Of a DNA stretch of 64,000 nucleotides, positions 54,270-63,427 are shown in pieces (positions within the stretch are counted from its first letter, which is position 1; every line of letters starts with the position of its first letter). Source of the DNA: Pseudoips prasinana (taxonomy: Eukaryota > Arthropoda > Insecta > Lepidoptera > Nolidae). The position numbers and the translations under genes are program-made. The notes below the pieces were generated by a model. It worked only from the letters and a program-made list of their open reading frames with translations, was not told the DNA's origin and did not search any database. The stretch spans positions 17,923,001-17,987,000 of the forward strand of contig OX621241.1 in NCBI GenBank assembly GCA_951640165.1. Direction: 5' to 3'.

Positions 54270-54534
54270 CATCATCATCATCATTACAGCTAAATAAGTC
54301 CACTGCTGGACAAGCCTCCCTCAAGAATCGTCTTGAGGGGATATGCCATAATCGCCACGCTTGGCAGGCGGGTTGGCGATCGCAGTAAGATAGTCATAGT
54401 AATCAGAAGGAAGCTGCTGCCCTTCCTCAGGTAGATATTCCCTCGGGTCGACTTCTACGCCCCCCACGGGAGAGATGGGGTGATGATATTCTGATTCTGA
54501 TATTTGTCGCCGTCACCACACAGCACTAATGAAA
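54270..54534 (-). mobile_element. RTE half-element: 5' region joined to 3' tail (copy 2)
   Basis: On the minus strand it starts near GTGCTGTGTGGTGACGGC, the same start as the full-length RTE at 56795. It continues with CCCGTGGGGGGCG, GTCGACCCGAGGGAATAT, ACTGCGATCGCCAACCCG and GCGTGGCGATTATGGCA. It then jumps at CCCCTCAAG to GAGGGAGGC, TTGTCCAGCAGTGGAC and an (ATGATG) tail. GTGAGAGAAT at 54260-54269 and 54535-54544 is a perfect 10-bp target duplication. It is the same arrangement as 40072-40309. Confidence 0.85.
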
Positions 54535-54926
54535 GTGAGAGAATAGCTGAGCGTAAATCTAAGATACGTAGCAGTCGCTATGGTTGATCAGTCAATTACG
54601 GGGAAATATTAACCTTTCACTTATATACTTTAGATTATTGGCTACAGCAGGCCTATCAATACTCTTGCGAGGTCGAATTTTACGGTAGCTTTGCTTTTGG
54701 AGTACAGTAAGAGCTCGTGATTGACCATTTGGCTCATAGGCAAACTCACTTCAAACTTTCACAAGTAGCAGGCCATAAAGTATGTTACGACACGCTTAGC
54801 ATGTTTCATTAGAACTAACGAGAGAAATTTAATAGTATACACGGTAGTGTGAAACCCTAAATAACGGGGTCCTGGTCCATAATAGGAGATTGGAGGACAA
54901 ATAATTATTAGTAGTAGTCCTCAATC

Positions 54927-55310
54927 ATGAAGTTGGCAGTGTACACAGTACACTCGGCGCTCTATGAGCTAGTGAGGCCCAAGTACTTCATATACCGCCC
55001 CACCCTGACCTCTACGTCACCTACTCGTATCGACGCACTGGGTGGTTCCTCCCTACGGCGTAAGCCGTCGAACCATAGCGCCTGTGTTGTGAGGCGATAC
55101 CCGAAGGCCCTGTCTCATTATGGGCGCGACGACACACGCAACGAGACGACACCGAGTTCGACGAGCTGTACCGCCTTCTGGAATCTTACCTTCCAGGCTA
55201 TAACGAGCGTGTCGGCCGCATAGCAGACCACTTGCCAATTAAGGTCTCCTACGCTCTACGCGGTCAGCCGTCATATTGCTGACCGGCTGCCGCATCACAG
55301 TGCGAATAAA
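54927..55310 (+). pseudogene. Decayed coding relic, probably a retrocopy; identity unknown
   Basis: GC-rich against an AT-rich background. Coding-like text switches frame. It begins from ATG 54927 with KLAVYTVHSALYELVRPKYF, then becomes protein-like in another frame (PHPDLYVTYSYRRTGWF), returns (YPKALSHYGRDD), and ends in a third segment, EFDELYRLLESYLPGYNERV then GRIADHLPIKVSYALRGQ. A stop is followed at once by CGAATAAAAATAAAAACT. Absence of introns, frameshifts and an AATAAA/A-rich end suggest a processed pseudogene. I do not recognise the parent. Confidence 0.4.
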
Positions 55311-55964
55311 AATAAAAACTACTTTCTCATACAAATATGTGAGTACAGTCAGCCGCACGGCTGGCCGCATATGTGCATAGTGCGTAGAAGGCCTAAGGTA
55401 TCGTTTCATACCTACTAGAAAGGCTTACCATTTTAGTAATGGGTGTAGCTATTTTATCAGGTACCTACGGCTAATGTGTCTTTGTCTGGTCAAGCCAATC
55501 TTGGGTTTAATACCTGCACCTAATAATTCCATAAACCATAGATGTTTGCTTCGTAGTCTTCAACCGGCTAGTTAGTGGTAAAAGAAAAATATATTTGTTT
55601 ATTCAGGTAAAACTATCTAGGTAACTACCTATACTCAGTACCTACGTATAAAACGCCTAGCTTAGGAGTGTGATTGTCGTGGAACCTAAAGTAATAAAAT
55701 TCGATAAGGTTCTGAGGTTATCTAGAGTTATTATTTTCATAGTTAAGAAATAATCAATATATTCGATTGTGATTTATCAGTAGGAGTATATAATTCAATA
55801 TATATGTATATCTACTGTTCCCAGATCAAATCTCTGACAGAAATAATGAAAATTTACCGAATATATTTGCGTTTCTAATACTCGTATTGTACAATTACAA
55901 TAATAGGTACCTAATACTTACGTCCAGATTGCTACTAATTTTTGGGTTCCATTTCAGATATTAA
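55311..55964. other. Intergenic stretch
   Basis: AT-rich, no gene. GATATTAA at 55957-55964 is the left target duplication of the hAT-type element. Confidence 0.4.
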
Positions 55965-56708
55965 TAGTGTCCGACCGAATTTTCGGTTTCGGTCAAGTTT
56001 CGTCAAAAAAACGAGTTTCGGTTTCGGCGGCAAACCTGCCGAAACTACGACCGAAACCGAAACTGCGTTCGGGAGATCTCGCGCTCTGCTCGGTAATTTT
56101 CGGCGCGTTAAATTACATACAAGCGAAGTAGATTAGTAGACATTTCGCCGCGTCTAGGTGCATAATGAATGATGTTTTGACTGGTCCGTGTTCGCAGTTC
56201 GTTCTGTTTGTTGTTAGTTTTTGTGTGATTTATTTTGGTATCGGTAAATTTAAAGTTTTATCACGTGCTATAGAATAATAGTAAGTAGTAAACATCAATA
56301 TATTGCATGCTGTGTTTACTTCAATAAGGTCGTACACTAAGCTTTTTTCAAGAACTTACATTTATCTTTTTATTTAATATTGTGTACGCCAGTTTAGTAA
56401 ACTAAATAAAAAAAATCAAAAATAATTTAATATAACAGATCGATACATAGATTATAGTAGAATCAAGGTCAAACCTAACATCTAAATATTTTTATTGGTT
56501 ATTTCAACTAAGTGAAAATGTCAAAGACTGCAGAGCTATGTGATTTAAAGATAAAAAAACAAAACTGGCTGGATTATAATAACGTTTTCTTTAATTTTCA
56601 CTCAAAACATGATCCTTATAAGGAAGTTTCGGTTTCGGCCGAAACTGAGACCGTTGCCGAAATTCGGTTTCGGTTTCGGTCGTAAAAACCAGTTTCGGTC
56701 GGACACTA
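55965..56708. mobile_element. hAT-type MITE with CCGAAAC-rich ends
   Basis: Inverted ends TAGTGTCCGACCGAA (55965) and TTCGGTCGGACACTA (ending 56708), flanked by the 8-bp duplication GATATTAA (55957-55964, 56709-56716). Eight-base TSDs and TAGTG/CACTA-like ends are hAT features. Both ends contain clusters of TTTCGGTTTCGG and its complement within 150 bases, probably transposase-binding sites. 744 bp, no transposase. The 64-codon frame at the left end is a by-product of these repeats. Confidence 0.8.
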
Positions 56709-56794
56709 GATATTAATATTGGAGCTATATTTGACACCACATCGGCTCATCAAACTCAAATCTAGCAAGAGACATTTTTGACAACATACGTTTT

Positions 56795-59700
56795 CTGTGC
56801 TGTGTGGTGACGGCCTAAGAATATCACCACCCCCTCTCATCCCGTGGGGGGACGTAAAAGTCGTCCCGAGGGAATATATACCAGAAAACGGGCAGCAGCG
56901 TTCTCCTGAGTACCATGTCCACCTTACTGCGATCGCCAACCCGTCTGCCAAGCGTGGCGATTATGGCAAATCCCCTCAAATGATGGACACAACCAAACCG
57001 CGGCCCCCAGTCCCCGGCAGCCCTGCTATTCCCAGCCGTGGTAACAGGCGTGGTTACGGCAGGGCAGGGGGTGCTAAGAATCCCCGGCAGATTCCGCGTT
57101 ACCAACACCGACGACCTCTGGCCGTGGCAACATATAACACACGTACACTGCGGTCCGACGAGAAGATAACCGAACTGGAGGAAGAATTGAGCAGGTTACA
57201 TTGGGATATTGTAGGATTATCTGAAGTCCGAAGAGAGGGGGAGGACTCGATAATACTTAAATCCGGAAACCTGCTCTATTACCGGGAGGGTGACCAAATA
57301 TCCCAAGGTGGTGTCGGGTTCATAGTCCACAAGTCCCTCGTGAACAACCTAGTGAAAATCGAGAGTGTGTCGACGAGGGTTGCGTACCTTATACTCAGAA
57401 TCACCAAGCGGTATTCGTTGAAGGTTATACAGGTATACGCACCCACTTCGACACACTCCGACGATGAGGTCGAGGTTATGTATGAGGACATATCCAGAGC
57501 CATACACACCTCTAACTCCTATTTCACTGTGGTCATGGGGGACTTTAACGCGAAGCTGGGCAAACGATTCGGTAATGAGCTGAGAGTGGGGCAATTTGGA
57601 ACTGGTGACCGGAACCCCCGGGGCCAAATGTTGGCCGACTTCATGGAGAAGGAGGGACTCTTTATGATGAATTCCTTCTTCAGGAAGCCGGATCACCGCA
57701 AATGGACCTGGGTGAGCCCGGATGGTAAAACTAAAAATGAGATAGACTTTATCTTGTCGACGAGACGACAGATGTTCAATGATGTCTCCGTGATCAATGC
57801 GGTTAAAACCGGGAGCAATCACAGACTGGTCAGAGGCTCATTGAACCTTAATGTCAAACTCCAGAGGTCCCGACTGATAAAGTCTACGCTCCGACCTTTA
57901 CCTATCCACGTCCAAAACCCCGAACCATTTCAGCTCGAACTGCAAAACCGTTTCGAATGCCTAGCAGACTGCGAGGAAGTGGACTCATACTATGACAGGC
58001 TCGTAGAAGCTGTCCATACGGCTGGGTCTAAGGTCTTCAAGGCCCGCCGTACAAACAGAACTAAAAAGATCTCTGACTTTACCCTGCAACTTATGGAAGA
58101 TAGACGGAAAATGGTTCTGACATCCTCAGATGATGCTACCAGATATCGGAAGCTCAACAGACAGATCTCAAAGTCTTTGACTCGCGACACGCGGCAATTT
58201 AATACAATTAGTATTAAAGAGGCCATCGAGCGAAACAAAGGCTCTAAAGTGTTCGCAAGAGCTCTGTCTGTTGGACAGAGCCAACTGACGAAGCTGAAGA
58301 CTGAGGATGGTAGAATCGTCACGTCTAAACCTGAGTTGCTGGGAGAGATCGAGAAGTTCTACGGACAGTTATATACGACAACACAGCCACCTGTCAAAAG
58401 TCATGCCTCAGATCCCAGAGCACGACTAACCCGACATTACACCGAAGACATCCCGGACGTCAGCCTGTACGAGATTAGAATGGCTCTCAAACAACTCAAG
58501 AACAACAAGGCGCCTGGTGATGATGGAGTTACAGCAGAGCTTCTGAAGGCGGGTGGTACACCAATCCTACGGGCCCTTCAGAATTTATTTAACTCCGTCA
58601 TACTAGATGGTCAAACGCCACAAGCATGGCACAGAAGTGTGGTGGTGCTCTTCTTCAAAAAGGGCGACAAAACCCTATTGAAGAATTATAGACCCATCAC
58701 ACTGCTGAGCCATGTTTACAAGTTGTTTTCGAGGGTCGTTACGAACCGTCTCGCGCGCAGGTTTGACGACTTCCAGCCTCCCGAACAAGCCGGTTTCCGA
58801 AAAGGCTTTAGTACCATAGACCACATACATACGCTGCGGCAAGTTATACAGAAGACCAAAGAGTATAACAAGCCACTGTGCTTAGCGTTTGTGGACTATG
58901 AGAAAGCCTTTGATTCTATCGAAACATGGGCCGTGCTGAGGTCTCTCATAAGGTGCCAAATTGACTACCGGTATATCGAGGTGATAAAGTGCTTGTATGA
59001 AAACGCCACTATGTCAGTGCGACTCCAGGACCAGAACTCGAAACCTATCCACTTGCAGCGAGGCGTGAGACAGGGAGATGTTATATCTCCGAAACTGTTC
59101 ACCGCTGCATTGGAAGACGTCTTCAAGCTTCTGGACTGGAAAGGCTTTGGCATCAATGTCAATGGCGAGTACATTACTCACCTTCGATTTGCCGATGATA
59201 TCGTAGTCATGGCTGAGACCATGGAAGACCTCGGTACAATGCTCGATGACCTCAGCAGAGTCTCTCAACAAGTGGGTCTGAAAATGAACATGGATAAGAC
59301 GAAAATCATGTCAAACGTCCATGTTGCACCCACTCAATTGAAAGTTGGTGACTCTGCACTCGAAGTTGTAGAGAACTATATTTACCTAGGACAGACCATC
59401 CAACTAGGTAGGTCCAACTTCGAGAAGGAGGTCAATCGTAGAATCCAACTCGGATGGGCAGCGTTCGGGAAGCTACGTAACATCTTCTCGTCCAAAATAC
59501 CGCAGTGTCTCAAGTCGAAGGTCTTCGACCAGTGTGTGTTGCCAGTGATGACATACGGAACAGAGACGTGGTCGCTAACTATGGGCCTTATTAGAAGGCT
59601 CAAGGTAACCCAAAGAGCAATGGAGAGGGCTATGCTCGGAGTTTCCCTGCGGGATCGCATCAGAAATGTCGAAATCCGCAGGCGAACCAAAGTCACCGAC

Positions 59701-59974
59701 ATAGCCCGAAGAATTGCCAAGCTGAAGTGGCAGTGGGCAGGGCACATAGCTCGTAGAGCCGACGGCCGTTGGGGCAGAAAGGTTCTCGAGTGGCGACCAC
59801 GAACCGGAAGACGCAGCGTGGGCAGGCCCCCTACAAGATGGACCGATGATCTTGTGCGTGTCGCTGGAAATCGCTGGATGCGGATAGCGCAAGACCGGCA
59901 ATTGTGGAGATCTTTGGGGGAGGCCTTTGTCCAGCAGTGGACGTCTTTCGGCTGATATGATGATGATGATGATG
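56795..59974 (+). mobile_element. Full-length RTE LINE
   Basis: 3.18 kb, from CTGTGCTGTGTGGTGACGG to (ATGATG)n, flanked by ACGTTTT (56788-56794 and 59975-59981). A ~185-bp 5' leader is followed by one long frame and almost no 3' UTR, the RTE layout. Relatives here: 37109-38361 (nearly identical), the tails at 4769, 5422 and 41166, and the half-elements at 40072 and 54270. With an intact frame and a TSD this copy may be retrotransposition-competent. Confidence 0.9.
56980..59955 (+). CDS. RTE LINE polyprotein: AP-type endonuclease and reverse transcriptase
   Basis: 991 codons from the first ATG of the frame (ATGATG at 56980); the open frame extends further upstream but without an ATG. The enzyme nicks target DNA and reverse-transcribes its own RNA there. 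Endonuclease (about residues 45-285): VATYNTRTL, GLSEVRREGE (catalytic Glu), IQVYAPTS, VVMGDFNAKLG, WTWVSPDG and SNHRLVRG (SDH position reads SNH). RT (about 450-760): KNNKAPGDDGV, LKNYRPITLLSHVYK, EQAGFRKGFSTIDHI, LAFVDYEKAFDSI (first Asp), GVRQGDVISPKLF and LRFADDIVVMAE (Asp pair). The C-terminal region has HIARRADGRWGRKVLEW and GRPPTRWTDDLVR. The endonuclease SNH variant may lower activity. No frameshift or internal stop. Confidence 0.9.
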   Translation: MMDTTKPRPPVPGSPAIPSRGNRRGYGRAGGAKNPRQIPRYQHRRPLAVATYNTRTLRSDEKITELEEELSRLHWDIVGLSEVRREGEDSIILKSGNLLYYREGDQISQGGVGFIVHKSLVNNLVKIESVSTRVAYLILRITKRYSLKVIQVYAPTSTHSDDEVEVMYEDISRAIHTSNSYFTVVMGDFNAKLGKRFGNELRVGQFGTGDRNPRGQMLADFMEKEGLFMMNSFFRKPDHRKWTWVSPDGKTKNEIDFILSTRRQMFNDVSVINAVKTGSNHRLVRGSLNLNVKLQRSRLIKSTLRPLPIHVQNPEPFQLELQNRFECLADCEEVDSYYDRLVEAVHTAGSKVFKARRTNRTKKISDFTLQLMEDRRKMVLTSSDDATRYRKLNRQISKSLTRDTRQFNTISIKEAIERNKGSKVFARALSVGQSQLTKLKTEDGRIVTSKPELLGEIEKFYGQLYTTTQPPVKSHASDPRARLTRHYTEDIPDVSLYEIRMALKQLKNNKAPGDDGVTAELLKAGGTPILRALQNLFNSVILDGQTPQAWHRSVVVLFFKKGDKTLLKNYRPITLLSHVYKLFSRVVTNRLARRFDDFQPPEQAGFRKGFSTIDHIHTLRQVIQKTKEYNKPLCLAFVDYEKAFDSIETWAVLRSLIRCQIDYRYIEVIKCLYENATMSVRLQDQNSKPIHLQRGVRQGDVISPKLFTAALEDVFKLLDWKGFGINVNGEYITHLRFADDIVVMAETMEDLGTMLDDLSRVSQQVGLKMNMDKTKIMSNVHVAPTQLKVGDSALEVVENYIYLGQTIQLGRSNFEKEVNRRIQLGWAAFGKLRNIFSSKIPQCLKSKVFDQCVLPVMTYGTETWSLTMGLIRRLKVTQRAMERAMLGVSLRDRIRNVEIRRRTKVTDIARRIAKLKWQWAGHIARRADGRWGRKVLEWRPRTGRRSVGRPPTRWTDDLVRVAGNRWMRIAQDRQLWRSLGEAFVQQWTSFG

Positions 59975-60437
59975 ACGTTTTTCAAACTAATACAACACAT
60001 AAAATATTTCTACCATCTTTTAAAGTTATGAAAATGCAGAACCCATTTTCTAGTACAAAACCCTATTTTGTACAGTACATACTAGGTTTTAATGAGATGG
60101 AATAAAATCTGTAAATGAGACTTACTAGATTTCAGAATTTGTTTTGGTCAAAGCCCCATGCTAGGTTTTAAAGCTTGGATCTGTCTCATGCTACGCTTGG
60201 TTCCCAAAAACACTAAAGTATGGAGCAAAATTTCCAAAGACTAACGATAGTAAATAATTGCAAGCCAGAACTATGAAGTAGGTGCACGCTCGCTTATTTA
60301 GTAAGAATCAAGCGTCCGCGCACAATACACATTTTGGTTTTTCAATAGCGAAAATATTTCACGACTTTTGTAGAATAAAGTCTCGGCGTAGTTCTAGTTA
60401 CGACCAAACGATCTGAGCGCCTATAGAAACAATAGGG

Positions 60438-60560
60438 CTATAAAATGTTATTTCGTGTCATACTTTTGCTATTGTTTTGATAGGGGGAGCCTCTCAGAAC
60501 TTGTTGTACTGACGGGTTGTCTTGTGGTGAGATCTCTAGGGCTTTTGCCAACTGGCCAAG
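60438..60560 (-). CDS. Possible terminal exon, unidentified
   Basis: After an acceptor-like TTCGACTAG, 40 codons (LGQLAKALEISPQDNPSV, QQVLRGSPYQNNSKS) run to a stop at 60438. The composition looks like real protein and codons are varied, but no upstream exon or family was recognised. An overlapping 117-codon frame in another register looks spurious. Low confidence. Confidence 0.2.
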   Translation of the reverse strand, partial: LGQLAKALEISPQDNPSVQQVLRGSPYQNNSKSMTRNNIL

Positions 60561-61019
60561 CTAGTCGAAATGTTGAATAACAATAGACATTAGGTACGTG
60601 ACTACACAACCGAAAGAAAAATACATGTATAAAAAGATACAAAACTGTATATTTGTAAAAGTAGTCAGGTAAATATAACAAAATGCCAACAATACTGGGA
60701 ATCAGTGGCGAGGGGTCCATAGGCATTACATAATTCCTAAAGACTTGGTTTTGTATGTAGAAGACACGAACAAAATTAATTGTACATATAATAAAGGGCC
60801 GATATAAAATGAAGTTTTTCATGGTAAAAGCTACTCCATTAAACAGTAATAAAGATACATTTACCTTGATAGATACTTTACTGTTACGACTACTTAGTTA
60901 TGACACGGCAGTGATACCGATATATCATCAAGTGAGCATAACAGGCAAATGGGAATTATTAAAGCTCAATTTAAAAGGATCACCCATCACCACTGCTGAG
61001 AATATTTTAAATAAATAAA

Positions 61020-61229
61020 TCACAATGTCGCATAATTATTGATTCCGGGAGGTATAGGTGTTAATTGCAGTCTTGGGGGCTCTGAACCTAATAATGGACT
61101 CTGTTCGTCGTAAAAATTGAACTGTTTTCTGGTATCTTTGTTAAACGAAGGCATGTACCTCCATTGGTTTGCATTCCACCGCCGGTATACCAGGGCGTTC
61201 AATAAGGCTTGCATTGGATTTGTGACGGC
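61020..61229 (-). CDS. GPR143-like receptor, last exon
   Basis: 69 codons plus stop, after TTTTTTCAG at the acceptor, phase 0. Continues the seventh membrane helix (AVTNPMQALLNALVY; vertebrate GPR143 has a matching NPAQGFLLSL-type segment). A cytoplasmic tail follows with RRWNANQWRYMPSF and an acidic dileucine signal EQSPLL of the [DE]xxxL[LI] class used for lysosome and melanosome sorting. It ends GINNYATL. Joined in frame with 62468-62635 through a 1.24-kb intron that contains two SINE pieces. Confidence 0.8.
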   Translation of the reverse strand, partial: AVTNPMQALLNALVYRRWNANQWRYMPSFNKDTRKQFNFYDEQSPLLGSEPPRLQLTPIPPGINNYATL

Positions 61230-61565
61230 CTGAAAAAATAAAATCCTCATAAGTCTCTAAAATCATCTTCAGTGTTATAATATGAATACCTACTCGACAC
61301 GGTAATAGGGCGTGCATCTAGCAGGCCCAGCGCACTCCACATTTTAGGTAGGAATTGGCAAATACATATGCGCACCGATGCTGTACCGGGGGAAAGAGAA
61401 ACAGCGCGAACATGCAATAATAAGAATCAAACAATATCCAAAACTTAGTAATTCGTTATATAAGCCCAAACGCGCACTTCAGGTCAATAATAAAATGAAA
61501 GGGTCAAATCGCTCGCGCCATCTAAAATTCGCCTAGCTGAACTTATTACATTACTTATATACTTA

Positions 61566-61605
61566 TGGGCGTGTGTAAATAATGTCCCAGGATATTATTA
61601 TTATT
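61566..61605 (+). repeat. SINE tail fragment
   Basis: GGGCGTGTGTAAATAATGTC and CCAGGATATT then (ATT)n match the 3' end of the SINE at 36743. Confidence 0.5.
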
Positions 61606-61975
61606 ATAAGCTGTGAGCGCCGCACTGCAGTTGCGTTCGATCTCGAAATATAATTCGATTTTATGAATTTCTGAGCGACTCAACTCGCACTACGTATACC
61701 ACAAGCGCCCACTTTATTAATAATGCAAACTAAGTGCCCTTTAGTTTACATTAATATCGATATGTCCCAATCTGTTAATCGGATGAGCCGCGTCGCGTAT
61801 TCACGTAGAGCGACAGTTGCACAGAACCAACCCTCTCTTCAGTAACCGCCCTGACTCTAGTTACTTTGTTTGTTTGGTTTATTAAGCTAGATGGTATAAG
61901 CCCCCGTTCGCCTATATTGTCCGTTGGAGTAGAGAAAGTCCGCTAGGCACATTTTTTAGGGGCCTACAGCAAAAG

Positions 61976-62162
61976 ATATACATTATTCACTTATGGCCAT
62001 CTGATCCCAAACTAAGCAGAGCTTGTACTATGGAAACCAGATAACTTATACTTTTCTTTTGTAAATAAATACTTATATATTTAATGACACCCAGACTCAG
62101 GACAGACAGAAATCGAACCCACGACCATGAAAGGCAAGTATTTACCAACCACGCCAACTTAA
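61976..62162 (-). mobile_element. tRNA-derived SINE, minus strand, in the GPR143-like intron
   Basis: On the minus strand: TTGGCGTGGTTGGTAAATAC, TTGCCTTTCATGGTCGTGGG (B-box region GGTCGTGGGTTCGATTTC), CTGTCCTGAGTCTGGGTG, and the TTTCCATAGTACAAGCTC tail. A well-preserved copy. Confidence 0.7.
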
Positions 62163-62467
62163 TTTTGATCCAGATTGGTGTTGTTTGTTGTGGTTGTGAA
62201 GATGCTTAGTTATGTCTTATAAACATCTGTTAAAAAAATTTACTGCAGGCTTGTAGCAATGTCCACAAATCTGGCACTCAGATGGCCGATGCCCGCCCAC
62301 AACCACTTGTAACTTACCCATCTATAGTTATTCATAAAGTCCCTGGTGGAGGGAATTTGCCTGCGTATACCCATAATAAAAATAAACGCACTAATTCTTG
62401 TTTTACTCGAGGGGTTTGATGCACAGAATAAGTAGGTAAATTATTTATAATTTACTGAAATACATAC

Positions 62468-62635
62468 CATTATGTACCATGTAGTAATGATGATATTAAC
62501 AGGCATGTTAAACCACATTGTCCATAGTAAAAAGCCATTGATCAGATTTGGCATCCAGCAAAGGTAGAACACCACGTTGATTAAGAAAAACTTCAATCTT
62601 AGTGTATCCACTACTCTTCTCTCCTTACTAGTAAA
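62468..62635 (-). CDS. GPR143-like receptor, penultimate exon (TM6-TM7)
   Basis: 56 codons between TTTCAG and GTATGT, phase 0 at both ends. GPR143 (ocular albinism type 1 protein) is a seven-helix receptor of lysosome-related organelles and melanosomes that signals through Gi/Gq-type proteins and binds L-DOPA in vertebrates. Seen here: KERRVVDTLRLKFFLINVVF (loop 3 into TM6), YLCWMPNLINGFLLW (TM6, with the family's C-W-x-x-N-x-I-N pattern) and NMPVNIIITTWYIM (into TM7). Residue order and spacing follow the vertebrate receptor across both exons. Upstream exons are not visible between 62636 and 64000. Confidence 0.82.
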
Positions 62636-62639
62636 CTGA

Positions 62640-63158
62640 AATTAATATATATTCACTATTAAATAAATTATATTTTTACTTGACTGCAACTTAAGGAGCA
62701 AATGGTTTTACACCACTGAACTTAGTTAAACTCACTAATATATTATCTCTTTAACATTTTAATTGAAAAGAATTTCAAGATTATATTTAATGAACTAATC
62801 TATTATAATAAGAAAATCCAACTAGTTGATTTTCTTAGCTACATTAGTTATAGAAATAGTTTCGGAAAGTATGGCGCTGTATGCCGAGAAACAGGTTTTA
62901 AACTAGTTCGGCTGCAGAAGCGCCCATATTATATTGTTTTTGTTAAATGCTATGTAGTATTTTAAGCCATAGCATAGGTATGATTGTTAAAAACATTTTT
63001 ATGTGGAGTTAATACATACAAATAAATGGATAAAATAATAAATATATTATTTTTCATTTTCATATTTCTTATGAAAAGAACAGGGTATAAGCACATAGAA
63101 TTAACAACTAAAACTGCGCACTTATACGCGCACCGGGACGATAATTATTAATTAGTCA
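62640..63158. other. Intron or intergenic sequence
   Basis: AT-rich; no coding segment that could supply the N-terminal helices of the GPR143-like receptor. Confidence 0.4.
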
Positions 63159-63425
63159 TTAAGTCGTGTCGCTTATTTCTTCTGGAACATGTGCGGATGT
63201 ATGTACATCTACGTCGACTTCCTCGTTTTGCATCGGTTTATGACTTCCTCTGTTGTCATCAATTTCAAACGTATCATAAAATAACTCATTCTGTATTGGC
63301 GCCACGGTAGGACTTTCTATAACATCTTGATCTGCTTGTTGTGTACTCATTCTTTCATATTTATTGTTTTCGAAAATAATGTTTCTTTCTGCGTCTTCAC
63401 TTCCTCTCAGTATATCGAGCCAAAA
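63159..63425 (-). CDS. 3'-terminal exon of unidentified protein
   Basis: Acceptor ATTTTAG at 63426-63427, then 88 codons in phase 0 to a stop at 63159. Begins FWLDILRGSEDAERNIIF and ends with an acidic, low-complexity tail (EEVDVDVHTSAHVPEEISD). Such a tail fits the cytoplasmic end of a membrane or signalling protein. It lies upstream (in transcription order) of the GPR143-like exons and has the same entry phase. It could be an alternative last exon of that gene or the end of a nested or neighbouring gene. An internal ATG gives a 63-codon frame, but the open frame continues up to the splice site. Family not recognised. Confidence 0.5.
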   Translation of the reverse strand, partial: FWLDILRGSEDAERNIIFENNKYERMSTQQADQDVIESPTVAPIQNELFYDTFEIDDNRGSHKPMQNEEVDVDVHTSAHVPEEISDTT

Positions 63426-63427
63426 CT

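Noticed and set aside
60469..60822. 117-codon minus-strand frame rich in Tyr/Phe
   Set aside because: Low-complexity AT-driven composition without a domain; its C-terminal part overlaps a more protein-like frame in another register.
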